From the NCBI GenBank assembly GCA_020747015.1, contig JAGTJM010000001.1:186001-250000 (forward strand): a stretch of DNA of 64,000 nt. Direction: 5' to 3'. Positions 22,190 through 33,701 of this stretch are shown here, one piece after another. Position numbers and translations under genes: made by a program. The stretch comes from Pyrenochaeta sp. MPI-SDFR-AT-0127. Lineage: Eukaryota > Ascomycota > Dothideomycetes > Pleosporales > Cucurbitariaceae. Each line of letters begins with the position of its first letter. Position 1 is the first letter of the stretch. The notes beneath the pieces were generated by a model. It ran no database searches. It saw only the letters and a list, made by a program, of their open reading frames with translations, and was not told the origin of the DNA.

Positions 22190-22910
22190 CCTCTGCAGCA
22201 ATTATTGGAAGCAAAACAACTCCAAATAGGTCGAATCCGGTCTCTTCTGCCTCAAAAAAAGATCACATCAGACAACGGAGAGCACTTGCTCATGGGTTCT
22301 CTGAAAAAGCTTTATCTGAATAAGAGCCCCTGATTCGGAAGTACGTCGACTTATTCATGCAAAGCTGAAGAGCGCCGCCAGCAATGGTAGCGTTCATGAG
22401 ACTTTTGACGTTGGCAAGTACTTCAACTGGGCAATATTTAATATCTTTGGCGATCTTGGATTCGGGGAGTCTTTTGACGGTCTCGTGTATGAGTAATATC
22501 ACACGTGGACGTCCCTGTTTCGATTTTTTCCTAAAGCCGCTTTCGTGGCAAACAGCCTTGGAGGCCACGGTATTTTGTCTCCATTGCTGTTATTATTTTT
22601 TATGCCTAGAGAGGTCGTTTCGGGAGTGAAGGACCACTGGAAATTATGCGTCTAGAAGGTTCATCAACGCATCCAAATAAAGACGGACCGTGAAGAGATC
22701 AATCATGTCCTATATCCTGCCGAAGGATGACGTCAACACTGACGCGGTGCTCAGCGAGCCTGAGCTTGAAGCAACAGGCTATATTCTCGTTTTCGCTGGA
22801 GCGGATACCACCGCTTCTTCTCTTTCTGCCACGATTTTGTATCTGATCCGGCACTCGGCAAAGTTCGCTAAACTGCGAGTAGCATTCGGATTGTTTAATA
22901 GAGCATTGTT
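22190..22910 (+). pseudogene. Cytochrome P450 pseudogene, truncated
   Basis: Pieces of a fungal P450 in order: RQRRALAHGFSEKALSE (about 22267-22320), LIRKYVDLFMQS, then GSVHETFDVGKYFNWAIFNI with FGDLGFGESFDGLVYE (about 22385-22492), FRFFPKAAF, KVHQRIQIKTDREE, a frameshift near 22700, then YILPKDDVNTDAVLSEPELE and the I-helix oxygen-binding motif FAGADTTASS (22792-22821). In-frame stops interrupt at about 22321, 22369, 22492 and 22652. Homology ends after RHSAKFAKLR (about 22882), so the ExxR and the heme-binding Cys loop are missing. Non-functional. Confidence 0.85.
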
Positions 22911-22976
22911 ATTACATATGTCAACACAGAAGAGATTATTATATTTGATTCGTGCAGACTGGATGAATCTGGTCTA

Positions 22977-23115
22977 GGTAACCCAATAACCTAACCCTAA
23001 CCCAAGTCTGTGCGACCCAACCTATTACTGACCCCAACCACAGGTATACCCAACGCATTGATGACCCCAACCCAAACCCTACCCAAGTCCGTGCGACCCG
23101 AACCCTAACCCGTGC
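22977..23115 (+). repeat. Degenerate CCCTAA/CCCAA telomere-like minisatellite
   Basis: Repeated CCTAACCCTAACCCAA words interspersed with GTCYGTGCGACCC. The pair CCCAAGTCTGTGCGACCC and CCCAAGTCCGTGCGACCC occurs about 80 bp apart, so there is a longer, imperfect period. It abuts the breakpoint of the P450 pseudogene. Confidence 0.65.
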
Positions 23116-23404
23116 CGGTGGGGGCTATACCCATCAACCACCCTAATCTGGTCAACGCCCTCTGTTGATTGCAAGTTCTCCTCCAACGTTGGCAGATGGA
23201 AGAAAGATCAGGGCTGCTAACACTTACTCTTCAAGAGGATTAGCTAATTATACCTACCGCTAGTACTTCGGCCGGTCGACTTCAGAGAGGACAGCAGCCT
23301 GCAGAGAGGATAGCCTTCTAATATCGGGACGGTCGCTCAGGATTCGGCTGTCCTCTGTAAGCGGCTGGTCTTGGTCTAAATCTGGGATGTACACACTCGT
23401 TGAG

Positions 23405-23455
23405 CAGTGGCGGTGCAACCGAAGCAGAGAGTGAGCCGAGGTTGAGCCGGGCGCT
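23405..23455 (+). repeat. Dispersed GTGAGCCGAGG repeat, copy A
   Basis: GCGGTGCAAC followed by GTGAGCCGAGGTTGAGCCG. The same order of words recurs at about 25213-25250. Confidence 0.6.
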
Positions 23456-24394
23456 ATTTTGGTTACAAATCAGGGATACGGCGCTAATCAAAAGTTGAAA
23501 TCAAGGGAGGTCAGTTGGATTGCGATATAAGCTAAATTATAAGCAATCTTTCTAAGACTAAACCTTTTCATTACTACTACTCCGTACCCAGGAATTGTAA
23601 ACTCTACTATACTAAAACTATTAATGAAGAGAGTTGTTGGAGATTGTATATAATCTTCTGATCGCTTCTTTCAATAATACTAGCTATTTTTACCAGTACT
23701 TAGCTCTATAGCTTAGCACAGATTTTAGCGAAGATAAGGAATTTCGAGACTTGAAACATTTCCGCGGACTATCCTAGTTCTCAGTTGAAGACCGGCGTTA
23801 CGCTTGAATTATTGCTAAAGCTCTTATCCGGGGAGGGGCTTCCTTGGACCAGTACGTATGCGTTGTCGGAAATTATTATTATAGAATTGGTGAAACACAT
23901 TGGAAGGCCACAGATCAACATATTTGTCAGTATCTTGGAGCGGTGCATATTCTGAAGGCAATTGTGAACGATGATGATGTAGACGAGCTACATGCAATGC
24001 TGACGGATCGCGGACGCAACTGGACGAAAGATCTTACAGTCCAAGTTAAGGTCATCAAGCTACTTCCTGCACCCCCGCGGCAATTGCCATCTTGTACGTT
24101 TTCCATTGATAGAATTCAAATGAAATGAACGGCCAAATGGGAATTGAATTGTGATGGAAGCGCGAAACGGAAAAGATCTATGATGCGCCAAAGGATTGGC
24201 AAGTCGATATGCATATCTAAATGTGCATACAAAGCTGCATCTGACCCCTGCGCTGCTTTCATTGATGCATGTCAGAACTGGTAACTTAGGTGTCAATTTT
24301 CTTTAGTTGTTTTTAAGATGCGGAATTCATGCATCTGAGGCTATAAAAGAGAAGCCTGTACATAAAGTTAAATGAGTGGGAGAAACTGAAGAGA

Positions 24395-24605
24395 GAGCGC
24401 TGATAATGCAAGCTCCGTGGAGAGAAGGTCTCTAGGTAAAGCTCGCTGAGGAGAGCACCGCTTTATGGAGAGGAGGTCTCCACGGAGAGCCTCTCCCTCC
24501 TCTCCGGAGAGAGAAGCGCGCCGTACAGAGTCTCTCCGAAGAGAGAGGAGCGCTGTGGAGAAAATCGCTCCGTGGAGAACAAGTCTTCGTGGAGAGAAGA
24601 GGGCC
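24395..24605. repeat. Array of imperfect CTCC(N)GGAG palindromes
   Basis: About nine short units in 210 bp built on CTCC..GGAGAG or its variants: GCTCCGTGGAGAGA, GCTCGCTGAGGAGAGC, TTATGGAGAGGAG, TCTCCACGGAGAGC, CTCTCCGGAGAGAG, TCTCTCCGAAGAGAGA, GCTGTGGAGAAA, GCTCCGTGGAGAA and CTTCGTGGAGAGAAG. Unit spacing is irregular (14-26 nt). Could form many hairpins. Not telomeric and not a known transposon end. Confidence 0.7.
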
Positions 24606-25164
24606 AGAAATGGGACCTGGCATCCTGGTGTTCTCTAATTGGCTGTAATTAGCTAGGTTCAATCTGATCCATGATGCACAGCCACGGATATGGAAAGCTT
24701 TGTCATTAAGCAACCAATTAAGTGATTAGATGTTGGGGGACCGAAAGTGGTCCTCTAGGATATTCAATTGAAATATATCGAGTAATGGAATTCAAGATTG
24801 CCAAAACAGTTACAATGCTTTGCCGGAACAGAGACAGATATAGAGAGTAGAAAATGCGTCAGAGTAACATCGACCGCAATCAGTAGAGAGTATTGTGCCG
24901 TAAGTGGCTCTCACAACATATTCGTAGGTCAGTTGAAAATTTGATAGAAGTATGGCTTATAATATTCTAAAAAAAGCGCTCTTGAAATCAACATAAAGCC
25001 ATGTGAAGTAGACTGTGAAGGGGATCCCGAAACTGGAAACTCCCAGCAGGGTCGCGTCGACTTGACATTTTTCTCGTCGCGTACTGCGTAGCTGCTCAGA
25101 TGATGAGGGGCCAGAACCGGGCCCGCGAGTGTGAGACTGAGCAAAAGAAGATTCGAGCTTGGGC

Positions 25165-25255
25165 GAACATGAGTGAGTTCAAGTAGACCGTGAGCGAGCG
25201 TGAGTTGAGGCGGTGCAAACGTGAGCGAAATGAGCCGAGGTTGAGCCGAGTAAGA
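25165..25255 (+). repeat. Dispersed GTGAGCC repeat, copy B
   Basis: GTGAGTTCAAG, GTGAGCGAGCGTGAGTTG, then GCGGTGCAAACGTGAGCG and ATGAGCCGAGGTTGAGCCG. Shares the last ~40 bp with the copy at 23405-23455. Confidence 0.6.
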
Positions 25256-25641
25256 TTTTGCTGAGTCAACGTGGCTGTATCGATGACTCGAGTTGGGACG
25301 TGGGTGCGGGCACTTTGTCCCTAGTAATAGCCATCTATTCACAAACATTGTCCGTACCACCACCACAGATCATATCCACTGTGGGATATCCCCATGAGCA
25401 GCCTCGTCTCCGAGCAAGGCACATCCCAATATAAGCATTTCTCGGCCCAACTAACCGCCATGGAAAGGGCAGAGTTGGAATTTGACATCCATGCTATGAT
25501 GTCACTGACAAAATCGGAACCACTGCTCACGCAGAGAGGTAGAAAATGCATTAGTATTTCTTACATGTATATCTGAAACCTCGAAGGACCATATATAGCG
25601 CCATTATAATACACATTGATATGATGGTCGATTGCGAACAC

Positions 25642-27265
25642 TTACAACTCGCCGTGACCAGCTGCCACATGTACTTCCGTAACCTGTGCGGGCTTGGTGT
25701 TCGTTCCCAAAAGTTGACCGAGTTGTTCTTTGAACTGGTACCAAGCGATGTCGAAGCGAGCACCTGCCATCCAAGCGACGAAGAGCTTCAACAAGTTAGC
25801 ATCAATAACACAAGGCGATCCCAAAGACATACCATGAAGAAAGTGATAACGCCAACCGTCAGCCCAACAGCAGTCATCATGTAGATCAAGTCCCACCTAG
25901 CCTCGTCGTCCTCCTTCTTCTTCCGCTCCGCTTCTTCCACACTTGCAGGTGACTTCTGATCTAGCGGTGGTTTCTGCGATGGGAATATGGATTCGATGAA
26001 TTGCTCTATCTGTGCAAGAGTTAGTATTCACCAGCATCAATAGGATTAAACATTGCCTACCCTTGCCAAAGCGATGCTGATCTTGAGAAAGTTCGGGTCG
26101 TGTGGGTTATTCCTATGGTGTATTTTGCGAGCGTACCGTCGGAAAACCTCGCAGACAAGCTGGAGATTCTGTGACGATTCGACCATCAACTGGCATGCCT
26201 CTCCCTTAGTGATCTTCACATTTTTTTTGAAGAGCGCAGGGTTTTGGAAGCAGGCATCTAGCGTGGCGATAGCCATGGATTGCGGTATCGCACAGAAGTT
26301 GAACACACTCTGCTCCCGAAGGCCCGCGAGATAGTACAAGCAGTCGTCAGCCCGAGTCAAAGCCGTAAGAATCATCTCGGAGCTTGCATTCAACGCCTTC
26401 TCCTTATTCTCCGGTTTGAAGAGATCCTCAAACTTGTCGACATGCTTCGACCAGATCTCCTTGGGCCAGAAGCGCCGCCCGTCATCGAGGTCCTCCTTGA
26501 TATCACGGATGATATTGACTTGTTGGAGGAATTGACCCATTGACTCCATAAGCTCGGGTTTTTGAAGCAGTGCAGCGTTTGCTAGACCGCCCTCGACGAA
26601 TAAACGTGTCAACCCCTCGCCGACGAGGCCAGCAACATAGTGGCAGTACAACTCGTAATCTGCGATAGTATTGACTCCGTTGGCATTGTGCTCTGCGTTG
26701 TTCGCGTAGTCGGCCATTCCGTTACCCATGCGCTTGGTAATGTCCTTGATGATGGTCTTGTAGGCTGGCTTGATCTTCTTGAATTCTTCGACAACGACAT
26801 TAAACTCGACCAGAAGCTGCCTGTCCTTCTCGTTTGGACCGTTCTCATTGAAGTTCCATCCATCTTTCTCCAGAATTTGATCAAAATTGCGCAGAATGGG
26901 TTCTTTCTTCTCGAGTGGGATCGTCATATCATCCTCCACCGTATCGAGACCGCGCAGAATTAGATAAAAGAGCGCGACAGGAACCAATAACTCGGGATGT
27001 AGCTCAAGGATGACAGCCGAAAAGCTGCGGCTCGTCAAAGTAAGGAAGTGGAAGCAACGCTTGAGGGACTCGCATTCGTTCTCTTCTTTGCGTTCGTGTA
27101 CGGGGTTGTGCCATACTTTCCTAGGTACGATGTTAGCATCCCGAGGCACAAAATGACCAAGAAAATCAGATGAATCGTGCAAGTGGTGGTGCTTTACCAT
27201 TGAATGATTGAGCGCAGTTCGTTGGGGTGGGCAACGTAGTAGAGGTAGCTCAACGGGCCCGGCAT
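25642..27265 (-). CDS. ERG9: Squalene synthase
   Basis: Joins two farnesyl diphosphates to presqualene diphosphate and reduces it to squalene, the first committed step of ergosterol synthesis, at the ER membrane. Exon 1 (from ATG 27265) gives MPGPLSYLYYVAHPNELRSI and IQW, the Trp being completed across the intron that ends at CCTAG before AAAGTATGG. The large exon carries KVWHNPVHERKE, SRSFSAVILELHPELL, the first aspartate motif LDTVEDD, YCHYVAGLVGEGL and the second, NIIRDIKEDLDDGRRFWP. Two more introns lead to IEQFIESIF and a membrane anchor split by the last intron (WDLIYMMTAVGLTVGVITFF, M-LFVAWMAG). Stop at 25642; about 480 residues, normal for fungi. Confidence 0.96.
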
Positions 27266-28376
27266 GATGGGCGCAAGTGAAAGGAGCGCTTCGTCGAGAT
27301 GTAGGGTAGGCGCAACGTTTGATGGCCTTTGAGATGTCGCGCAACACAAGCCAATGGCACGATGTCGAATGTGAGTTCTCAGGATGATAAGACAGCTCAC
27401 AGGGTGTAAGAATTAAGCCGCGATATAAGCGTGAGGTGTGGAGGATGCTACTTGAGAAAGCACCTCCGCAAATTACAACATTGGACCCTCGCTCCGCACG
27501 GACTCCTTTGTCCCGCATTTCCTCCGTGACGGTTCCCATTCCAACACCTCGCATCCCATCGATTCGACAGTAATGCAATCGGCGTAAGTCTGAGAGAAAT
27601 AGGTTCGTCAAAATTAGACCCCTGTTGTTCTGGTCTCATTCAAATGAGATTTTGGGCCACAGGCTACATCTGGAACGCACACGCACCACAGTACACTCTA
27701 AAATGCCACGAGTCATGAAACAGGAATTCTTGTTCACCATCGGCCTGATTCCAAGTCATTCCATACACTGCAGTGAAGTGGCATAGACTTTGTATCAGCC
27801 TGTATACACACCGCCAGCCGCTTACCTCCTCTAAAAGGTCTCTTGTCAAGTTCACCGAGATGTAATCCTTCTTTGTCTGCTTTACGTAGATGTTGCTAGT
27901 ACCTGGTGTTCAAAATACTCTTCGCTCAACTCGACCGTGTGGGTGTTCTAATTCCTTCCCAGAAGATGGCCAGAACCAACCTCGGGTAGCCTCTTTGGCC
28001 ACTGGCGCACCGCCTATTCTTGTATCCAACTAGATCTACCTGCTAAGCTATTCACGCTCTAATCATTCTATGCTCTAGAATTGAGTCCACCTTGCTCTTA
28101 TTTACCGTAGCAAATTAGATACATAATTCGTCGTTGGTTTAGGAACTATAGTGCGACTTCTAGTAGTGCATATAGCTCTATTTCCTACTTTACATCACGG
28201 CCTTTATTTAGGTGTAGAGATTCAAGTTAGCCACCCTGAAACACATTTGCTACGATGATGGTCACTTCAATGTGTTTGTTATGGTGTACAGGAATATTTT
28301 CTCCAGAAAAACAATAGCTTCAGAAAATGCGTACAAGAAGAATAGATCGAACGCCCTCTCAACTTAGGCTATATTT
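27266..28376. other. Intergenic, ERG9 promoter side
   Basis: 1.1 kb between ERG9 and the next minus-strand gene. Open frames upstream of the ERG9 start (27266-27611) run into its ORF but carry no conserved sequence, so I take them as 5' flank. 27,900-28,370 is AT-rich and featureless. Confidence 0.5.
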
Positions 28377-29629
28377 CTAGGCCAACCATCGTAGACTTCT
28401 CTTTGTGCGGCTCCATTCTGCTTTCCAGCGACCATCATCATCCCAATTCCAAGCGTTCTCGTACCAATTATATGAAACCATCCAAGCCCAACTATCGGCA
28501 TTTCCCATCGTTTTTGGGTCAATGTTGCCATCTACCCCTTGCTTCATACCCTGCCAGGCCCATTGGGAGGTAATTCCAGGCCCATACATTAGTTGGTAAC
28601 CTTGATCAATGAGAAACTCCTTCGGGTCACCGACGGACCAACGAGTTGAAGGTTGTGCGTCGTTAAGTTTGTTATGGCTAATATGAGTAAGCATGAGAAT
28701 ATGGGAGCATGAGTGTATCATGGGTACTTACAACCATTCATGAATGAGCACGTGCTCGCGAGATGTAATCTTCACCGTTTCTAGGCCCTTGCTATATGGA
28801 AGCTCTTCGACTCTGCGTTTCGTTTTGATGATATCGTCGACGTTTGATACATTCGTGAAGTAGAAGGGACACAAAGTCATTTGCATGCAGTTTACGCAAT
28901 TCGGATTGGCCGTCGGGAGGAAGAAAGTCTTCGCTGGGCTAGCAGAGATTGTGAGTCCAAGAAGTCAAGGCAAAGACTGGCCGTGAAAACTTACTTGCCG
29001 GGAAAGCATTTCTCGTCACTACCTCTGACCCAGCTTGGGTCGTTGCAATAATACGTTATTTTATCACTTTGTTTTGCATCCTTCGGCGGTGTTCCTGCTG
29101 CCCAGTCGAGTACCGCTTCGTACTTTTTTGACTGTGCCGCAAAAGCATCATCTTCGAACCAGAGGGTGCTTTGAACAAAGTATCGGTTGAAACCTGTTGT
29201 CCTGAAAGCATCTTTTAGAGTATTCCCGGTGAAACGCATCATCTCCACCGCTCTCCCATGTGTAGCAACGAGATTCGTGAAGCTCGGCCCTTTGCATGTT
29301 TCTGCCGTTTTCTCCCAGTCGACACGAGGAAATGTGGACGATGCGGCATCTATAACGTCTTGTCCTGGTTCCGAACATTTCTCATCTGCTCGGGGGCAAA
29401 TAATGCCGCCATCGCCATCCGAGCCTGGCAGTTTGGCTGCGCAGTGGTCGGGACAGTAACCGCGGATACATGCAAAATGGCAAAGGCCGAAGTCACTCAG
29501 ATCCCTGAACACCTTCCAGTCAATGGGTTTGATGATAGCGGGGGGCAGACTGAGCACTCCATACTTGCTGCAAGTACAAACGTTTATTGGACAAAATCCA
29601 AAGTCGCATACTGCACCCACAGAGAGCAA
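28377..29629 (-). CDS. Cys-rich, HEWFH zincin-like (putative secreted metallopeptidase) protein
   Basis: The first exon (about 29629-28999) starts with a Cys-rich module: VCDFGFCPINVCTCSKYG, then GLCHFACIRGYCPDHCAA. Such modules occur C-terminally in fungal secreted glucanases/chitinases. Exon 2 (about 28954-28733) reads PAKTFFLPTANPNCVNC..TLCPFYF and ends SREHVLIHEWF. The HExxH zinc motif (HEWFHNK) is completed across an intron with a GTAAGT donor and TTAG acceptor. Downstream NADSWAWMVSYNW resembles the NADSYxxF segment of deuterolysin-like zincins. Stop at 28377. No ATG or signal peptide is found at the 5' end: the frame opens with TTG. An upstream exon is missing from my model, or the gene is 5'-truncated. 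Protease activity is inferred only. Confidence 0.65.
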
Positions 29630-31349
29630 AGTTGCTCAGGGCACAGAACGGCTGGAAATTCGACATTAAAGAGCCTGGAAGCCCGAAAACGGCTATCCGG
29701 CCTGACATTGTACACTTAGATGGATGGATTTTGTGGCATATAGACTTGGTGGGGATCAACATGAGATTACGCCAGACAATGTAGGATTCAACTAGATCCT
29801 ATTGGCGCTCGGACCAAAAAAAGGAGCCCGATTCAGGGAGAGCAGCGAATCTGCCTTGGTAGTTTTCCATACAAATATTGTCGGTGCGCATAGAAATGCA
29901 AAATCTGTTCAAGGCGCCCTATGGTCGTGCTTGGGGAGCTGACTTGGCATCCTTGCAGGCGTTTAACACGTTCATAGTAAAATAGAGCTGCATCTTGACA
30001 GTCAGTACGCTGCAGAGTGGCAATACAGTCTTGTACAATTTATCTAGGCATGGTAATACCATCTCACAGCCTTTGAGATCAGCTAAATCACGATTGGGAA
30101 AAAGTAAATAGGTTTCAAAATATCGTAGGTAAAGCATATTCGCAAGCGCTGTGGCTAGAAGTCTGGTAGGAGGCCTGGCTGTGGGCCAATCTTGCAAAAA
30201 TAGACTTATCTCCGACAGCATCCTGAGGAGGGCAAGCTCTGGGACGCTAACATTGGCCCTGCTGCACTGCCACACTCCTGAGGATACTTGGTTGATCATT
30301 AATCTAGTGAACAAGAAGCTCAAATTCGAAACCAGAATTGAACTTTAGTTGGGTCACCTTGATAAACACCGTCCAGAAACGCTGAGACGTACGAGATACT
30401 AGGCCTGACATCGCAGTCTCTACTCATCGTGCGCACTTGCCGAGATAATTTAATATCCTTCCTATGGGTCGTCAGTGGATGAATCATGGCAGCGGTGGAT
30501 GTAGTTGAGTGTTGTTAAGCTAAGATGCACAAGGTTCCTAGTGGAACGCTCGGGGAGCATTCAGACGAGCAGATGTAGTATACGCTCCAGAATTCGTTTG
30601 TGTACGCTTGTGTATTTCATGTATTGGTAGTAGTGATTTAAATTGAAGGCTTTAGATGTGAACACATGAAGTAATTAATGGTGAACTGTAATTGCACCCC
30701 TGCAATTTCTTCTCCCACATGCCAACCATACCATGCAGGGATTCATTATCGATACAAGGACCCCGAGATTAAAGCGACTGGGATTCATTGACACCTGACT
30801 ATCGTACATATTGCAGAAAGTGAACCTTATAGAAAATGCCTTGTGCTTCTTGCTTGAAATATAAAAGTGGTGTACTGAAGCTGCACCTAATAGTAGTCGG
30901 TAGATTTTACAGCCGGTGGCTGCAAGCAACTGGCTTTTGAACTGCTAGGTTTAGTATACTAAAGTGCCGAATGGGCATGATAGTACCTAAGTGCAGCTCG
31001 TAGTAGAGACCAAGAGCAACGTACACAGTAACTGAAGATCTGGCACACAGCCACAGGTTATTTTTCGAATCCGCACCAGGCTCGATAAGACATGTTCACT
31101 CAACCTACGAGTGGGGTGAAGGGGACAATATCTCTCGCACTTGTGATCAAAATGGCATAGGTTTGGTATTTGATTGTGACTTGATGAGGTGTGACAATGG
31201 CAGAGCCACATTTGATGATGGAATGCTGATGGGCAGTGATCCAGAGTCCTTCATGACCAGTTGTTCTTACATTATCGTATAAGTATTTCCATGCCAGTAG
31301 CCGAAACCGTCACAAGTCGAGGGTTCTCAGATTGGCATAGTAGGTGCTC
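29630..31349. other. Intergenic, possibly with gene remnants
   Basis: 1.7 kb. A 134-codon minus frame (29919-30323) looks protein-like in composition but matches no family I know and opens with a non-ATG codon region. The missing 5' exons of the preceding gene might lie here. No repeats stood out. Confidence 0.4.
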
Positions 31350-33342
31350 TTACGCAGTAGGCTCGATCCGTTTCACATGCCCGTCTTCCCAACCAGGACA
31401 AGTCAAACCTTCCGCTTGAAACTGTTCTTCCGTGACTAAGCGACAAATCTGTATTTTTGACTTTCCTGATCGAAGAACAAGCGCTTCCCAATCCACCAAG
31501 AAATGGTTCGGATCTACTGCAACGCCGGGTTCAATTGTAGCCCAACTTAAAGCAGTTGGATTATCGGGAGATCCTGAGTTTGGCACAACCACATAGGCGC
31601 CTTTCTTCGCTATGAGACGATGGGCTTCGCTTTTCGAAGAGACTAGGCCTGCTGCATACAGAACTCGAGGAAATGCGCCTGGCTGAAGCATAGTGATGGG
31701 GAGAGTCACCACGTCATCAGAGTCGCTTTTCGAGCGCTCGTGAGCCGTTCCAGTGATGGCTTGGGCCGTAGATGATGTAACATAAGCCTTCTTATAAGCG
31801 AGAAGTTCTGCCTCTTTCTTGTTCAGGCGCTCAGTTGTAGGAGCTTTGTTAGATTGGATACCAGCTAGAGTACTTCGTAACGCGCCTAGCGAAAATGTAT
31901 ATGTTCCGTGACCAAACGCTTCTTTGTGTGCTATTTCAGCCTTCTTCGCCTCTGATGCGCCATGAGCTAACTCCACGATCTCTTTGGCAAGGATGTGTTG
32001 AGCTGCTCGTTTTGATTCGTCACGTCTTTGTTGCGCCATGAGGAGGTTGATATCACTAAGGGGTAAAAATGTGAACAGCTTCAAGTAGCGTTCAACGTCA
32101 TCGTCTGCTGTCCGTAGGAAGTACTATATCGCCTTGTCAGTAGAGTCTCAACACTGAAGATGGAGAAGACTACCTGATACAGGTCAAATGAGTTCAGCAT
32201 CTGCCGGTCCAGCCAGATAGCATTTCCGGCACTTTTGCCGAACTTCTCGCCAGAAGCTGTGGTAAGTAAAGGTGTCGTCAAGCCATAAGTGGCTACTTTG
32301 GGATCTTCGGCTTCTGTTTCCTTATCCAATCGATGTATCTTCCGCATATGACTAACAGCGTCCATACCTGCGCAAATATTTCCATATTGGTCTGAACCAC
32401 CAATCTGCATTTGAACACCTTGAGTTTTATACATATTCCACCAATCGTAGGCTTGAAAGAGCGGGTAGCTGAACTCAGATATAGCCATTCCTTCACCACT
32501 CTCCATCCGTACTTTGACTCTGTGCATATATTAGCGGAGTTTTCATGACGCTTGAGTTCGACATACGAATCGCGGCTGAGCATAGGTCCCAATCGCATGC
32601 CAGATCCCAGATCTCTCATCAGCTCAACAGCACTGAGCTTCTCTAGCCATTTGCGGTTGTTAAGAATTTCTTGTCTCCGACTAGTGAGCTGCGAGTATTG
32701 GTGCTTGATGCCCAGGCATTTCACATTGATCCAAAGCTTCTCAAGCTGTCTCTGTATGCTCTCCACGTTCATGGTCTGCACATCTTCACCTTGTCGTGAA
32801 CGAGCTGTCGTCCTTCCTGAAGGATCTCCAATCTGTACTGTGCCTGCACCTAGCTAGCCCAAATTAACCTGCTGTTGTATGCATCCAACTTCGATTTCGC
32901 TCACCAAGCTGACGGTGTAGTATCCATGAAGGTACATCCAGTATAGTGCCATGAGCGGGAGGAGATGCCCAACATGTAGTGAAGGGGCCGTGGGATCTAC
33001 GCCGACATAGGCTCCAATACGCTTTTCGGTGAGGAGCCAGTCGAGGGTTTGGCGTCCACTAATCTATGTTAACTTGACCCAGTGTGACGCTTCTCGTCCA
33101 ACCTACCCCGCAACATCTTTCACAAAGCCTCGCTCCTCAAGTACACTCAGCATGCTTTGCTGGGTTCCCGACCGTATCTTTCCTGCTTGTTCTTCCCATT
33201 CCAACTGTCGTGCTGTGGGATCTGCATCCTCGGCCGCCCATTTTGCCTTTGGTCGTTCGCCGCGCGCCAATGTGTGCTGTTTTCGTATGCATTGCTGGCA
33301 GATGTACTGCCGTGGTCGCGACAAATGCCTCAAGAGAGACAT
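31350..33342 (-). CDS. MSY1: Mitochondrial tyrosyl-tRNA synthetase
   Basis: Charges mitochondrial tRNA-Tyr. The N-terminus MSLLRHLSRPRQYICQQCIR is basic and amphipathic, fitting a mitochondrial presequence (start ATG 33342; no nearer ATG upstream in frame). The class I signature appears as SLHVGHLLPL (about 32965-32994), with VGVDPTAPS just before it. Further segments: IQIGGSDQYGNICAG-type substrate loop (QMQIGGSDQYGNICAGMDA) and the KMSKS equivalent KFGKSAGNAIWLD. The C-terminal S4-like RNA-binding part (VLYAAGLVSSKSEAHRLIAK, KGAYVVVPN) follows. Several short introns; one joins MLSRDS to VKVRMESGEGMAISEFSY. Divergent from the GH36 gene across 359 bp. Confidence 0.95.
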
Positions 33343-33701
33343 TGCTGTCAATTGCGCTGGGCCGATGCTTGAGCTTGTCTCAAAAGTTGCTGATGTGCCA
33401 AGATTCTAAGTCGTGCTGATTGGCCGAAGCTAGGAGCTCCATTGCAGCTTCCCCGACAGACCTCCGCACGTGTCACCTGCTCGTTCCTCGTGGACTTTAG
33501 TGTGTAGAGATGCAGCACCTTCAATTAATCAATTAACCTAGGCCAAATATCACAAGCTTATTCTTGCAGTAAGACATCTATGCACTCTCCTTCCTCCTTT
33601 CTCCTTCCTTTGCCATCGTGAATCTCCCTGCCTTTCTGCCATACTTAAAGCGAGGACCTCTGTTCCCACCGCCCATCAAGTCTAACCGAATTCCTGCTAT
33701 C
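33343..33701. promoter_or_regulatory. Shared divergent promoter region (mt-TyrRS / GH36)
   Basis: 359 bp separates the two start codons, which face away from each other. Pyrimidine-rich CTCCTTCCTCCTTTCTCCTTCC at about 33589 lies just upstream of the plus-strand gene, as is common in fungal promoters. Specific sites cannot be assigned. Confidence 0.5.

Larger units (their letters stand above)
23116..25641. other. Repeat-rich intergenic, no supported gene
   Basis: 2.5 kb holding the dispersed GTGAGCC repeats and the palindrome array listed separately. A 94-codon plus frame (23844-24128) and a minus frame (24929-25366) show no family I recognise. A TATA-like CTATAAAAG lies at about 24341. The 25.3-25.6 kb part is the 3' flank of ERG9. 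Confidence 0.45.

Noticed and set aside
23844..24128. 94-codon plus ORF
   Set aside because: ATG-less context further upstream has stops; no family recognised; lies in repeat-rich DNA.
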